From the NCBI GenBank assembly GCA_047971485.1, contig JBKDZR010000145.1, positions 1 through 40,692 of the forward strand: 40,692 bases of DNA, in the 5' to 3' direction. Origin of the DNA: JBKDZR01 sp047971485. Lineage in GTDB: Bacteria > Pseudomonadota > Alphaproteobacteria > Rhodobacterales > Rhodobacteraceae. The notes under the pieces were generated by a model. It did no database searches and had not been told where the DNA came from. It worked only from the letters and a program-made list of their open reading frames with translations. The position numbers were made by a program, and so were the translations under genes. This document shows, in pieces, positions 40,363-40,692 of the stretch. The number at the start of each line of letters is the position of its first letter. Position 1 is the stretch's first letter.

Positions 40363-40692
40363 CCCTGTGGATATCGTTGTTCGAGTCGCCGTTTCGCGGT
40401 GGGCTCTGCGCGCGCTCCTGGAAAAGCACTGGTCCGATGGCGTTTTTTTCTCATTATAAGCCATTGAAAAACAACATATAATAAGGGAATTTCAGAAAAC
40501 CATCATGAAATCTTCAAAAAGCGCTTGCGGGTCTTTGGCGGTTTGCTTAGACACCGCTTCACCGACGGGGCGCGACGCACTGTTGGCCGCGGGGCGGGCC
40601 GGATGGCTGGTTCTTCGGGAAGGAATTTGGGATTGATCTAGCGGGTTGCGCTGTAAGGATATGGCGCTGCACGTTGGTTTTTGTCTCTTGGG
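40363..40692. other. Gene-free right edge
   Basis: No gene is seen in these 330 bases. The left third is normal GC-rich DNA; about 40441-40520 is markedly AT-rich and leads into a strong promoter. The remainder looks like an untranslated leader continuing past the window. No 16S rRNA sequence is reached. Confidence 0.5.
40525..40553 (+). promoter_or_regulatory. rRNA-type promoter with AT-rich upstream element
   Basis: TTGCGG (40525-40530) and TAGACA (40548-40553) are spaced 17 bases apart and preceded by about 80 bases of AT-rich DNA suitable as an UP element. The -35 and -10 words and a CACCGC discriminator resemble rrn promoters I recall from Rhodobacterales. No gene starts before the window edge, consistent with a long rRNA leader. 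Confidence 0.5.

Noticed and set aside
40375..40392. GTTCGAGTC, like the T-loop of a tRNA
   Set aside because: The flanking bases do not form the five-pair T stem, and no acceptor or anticodon stem can be drawn around it.
1..40692. CRISPR arrays, prophage or complete insertion sequences
   Set aside because: No regularly spaced direct repeats, transposase, integrase or phage structural genes were recognised.

Overview
The window is an ordinary-looking, high-GC alphaproteobacterial chromosome segment, most likely from the Rhodobacterales (Rhodobacter/Paracoccus/Roseobacter relatives). The evidence is the short-type ProS, the HdaA-ppk-ppx cluster, the dacF-tmk-holB-tatD string, and compact operons with many ATGA/TGATG overlaps. 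No prophage, intact insertion sequence, CRISPR array or tRNA was seen. The window probably ends just inside the leader of an rRNA operon.

Layout. 0.4-6.0 kb (minus): AI-2E-type permease, hdaA, ppk1, ppx. 6.3-9.8 kb (plus): proS, then lolC-lolD behind a leader that carries a perfect dyad. 9.8-10.5 kb (minus): a putative lipoprotein with an HExxH motif. 10.5-10.8 kb: a gene-free stretch with strong hairpins and a plus-strand terminator. 10.8-13.9 kb: zinc uptake, with znuA divergent from zur-znuC-znuB across a Zur-like palindrome. 14.0-16.3 kb (plus): a SulP anion transporter between two very small DNA-binding proteins. 16.3-16.5 kb: a composite palindromic repeat.

16.5-29.3 kb (minus) is the most interesting part. 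Reading from high to low coordinates it runs cydD-cydC-cydA-cydB-cydX (cytochrome bd oxidase, its ABC assembly exporter, and a 45-residue CydX). Next comes a Crp/Fnr-family regulator, then DUF2892, two YeeE/YedE half-transporters, a persulfide-dioxygenase-like metallo-beta-lactamase protein, a DUF442-sulfide:quinone oxidoreductase fusion, and a second SulP transporter. Nearly identical palindromes (GTGACTTCGTCAC and GTGACTTAGTCAC) lie upstream of the DUF2892 operon and of cydA, on either side of the regulator gene. I infer one regulon coupling sulfide/persulfide oxidation to a sulfide-tolerant terminal oxidase.

29.5-31.5 kb: a DNA photolyase gene and, divergent from it, a truncated GMC-oxidoreductase remnant that runs into a second palindromic repeat sharing a core with the first. 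31.5-38.5 kb (minus): a long gene string of an Lrp-type ligand-binding protein, a periplasmic substrate-binding protein, a D-Ala-D-Ala carboxypeptidase, tmk, holB, a TatD hydrolase, a PhnP-like hydrolase and an AEC carrier. 38.8-40.4 kb (plus): msrP-msrQ, repair of oxidised periplasmic methionine. 40.4-40.7 kb: AT-rich DNA and a strong promoter of alphaproteobacterial rRNA type.

All functional calls rest on reading translated sequence and motifs by eye; no database search was run.
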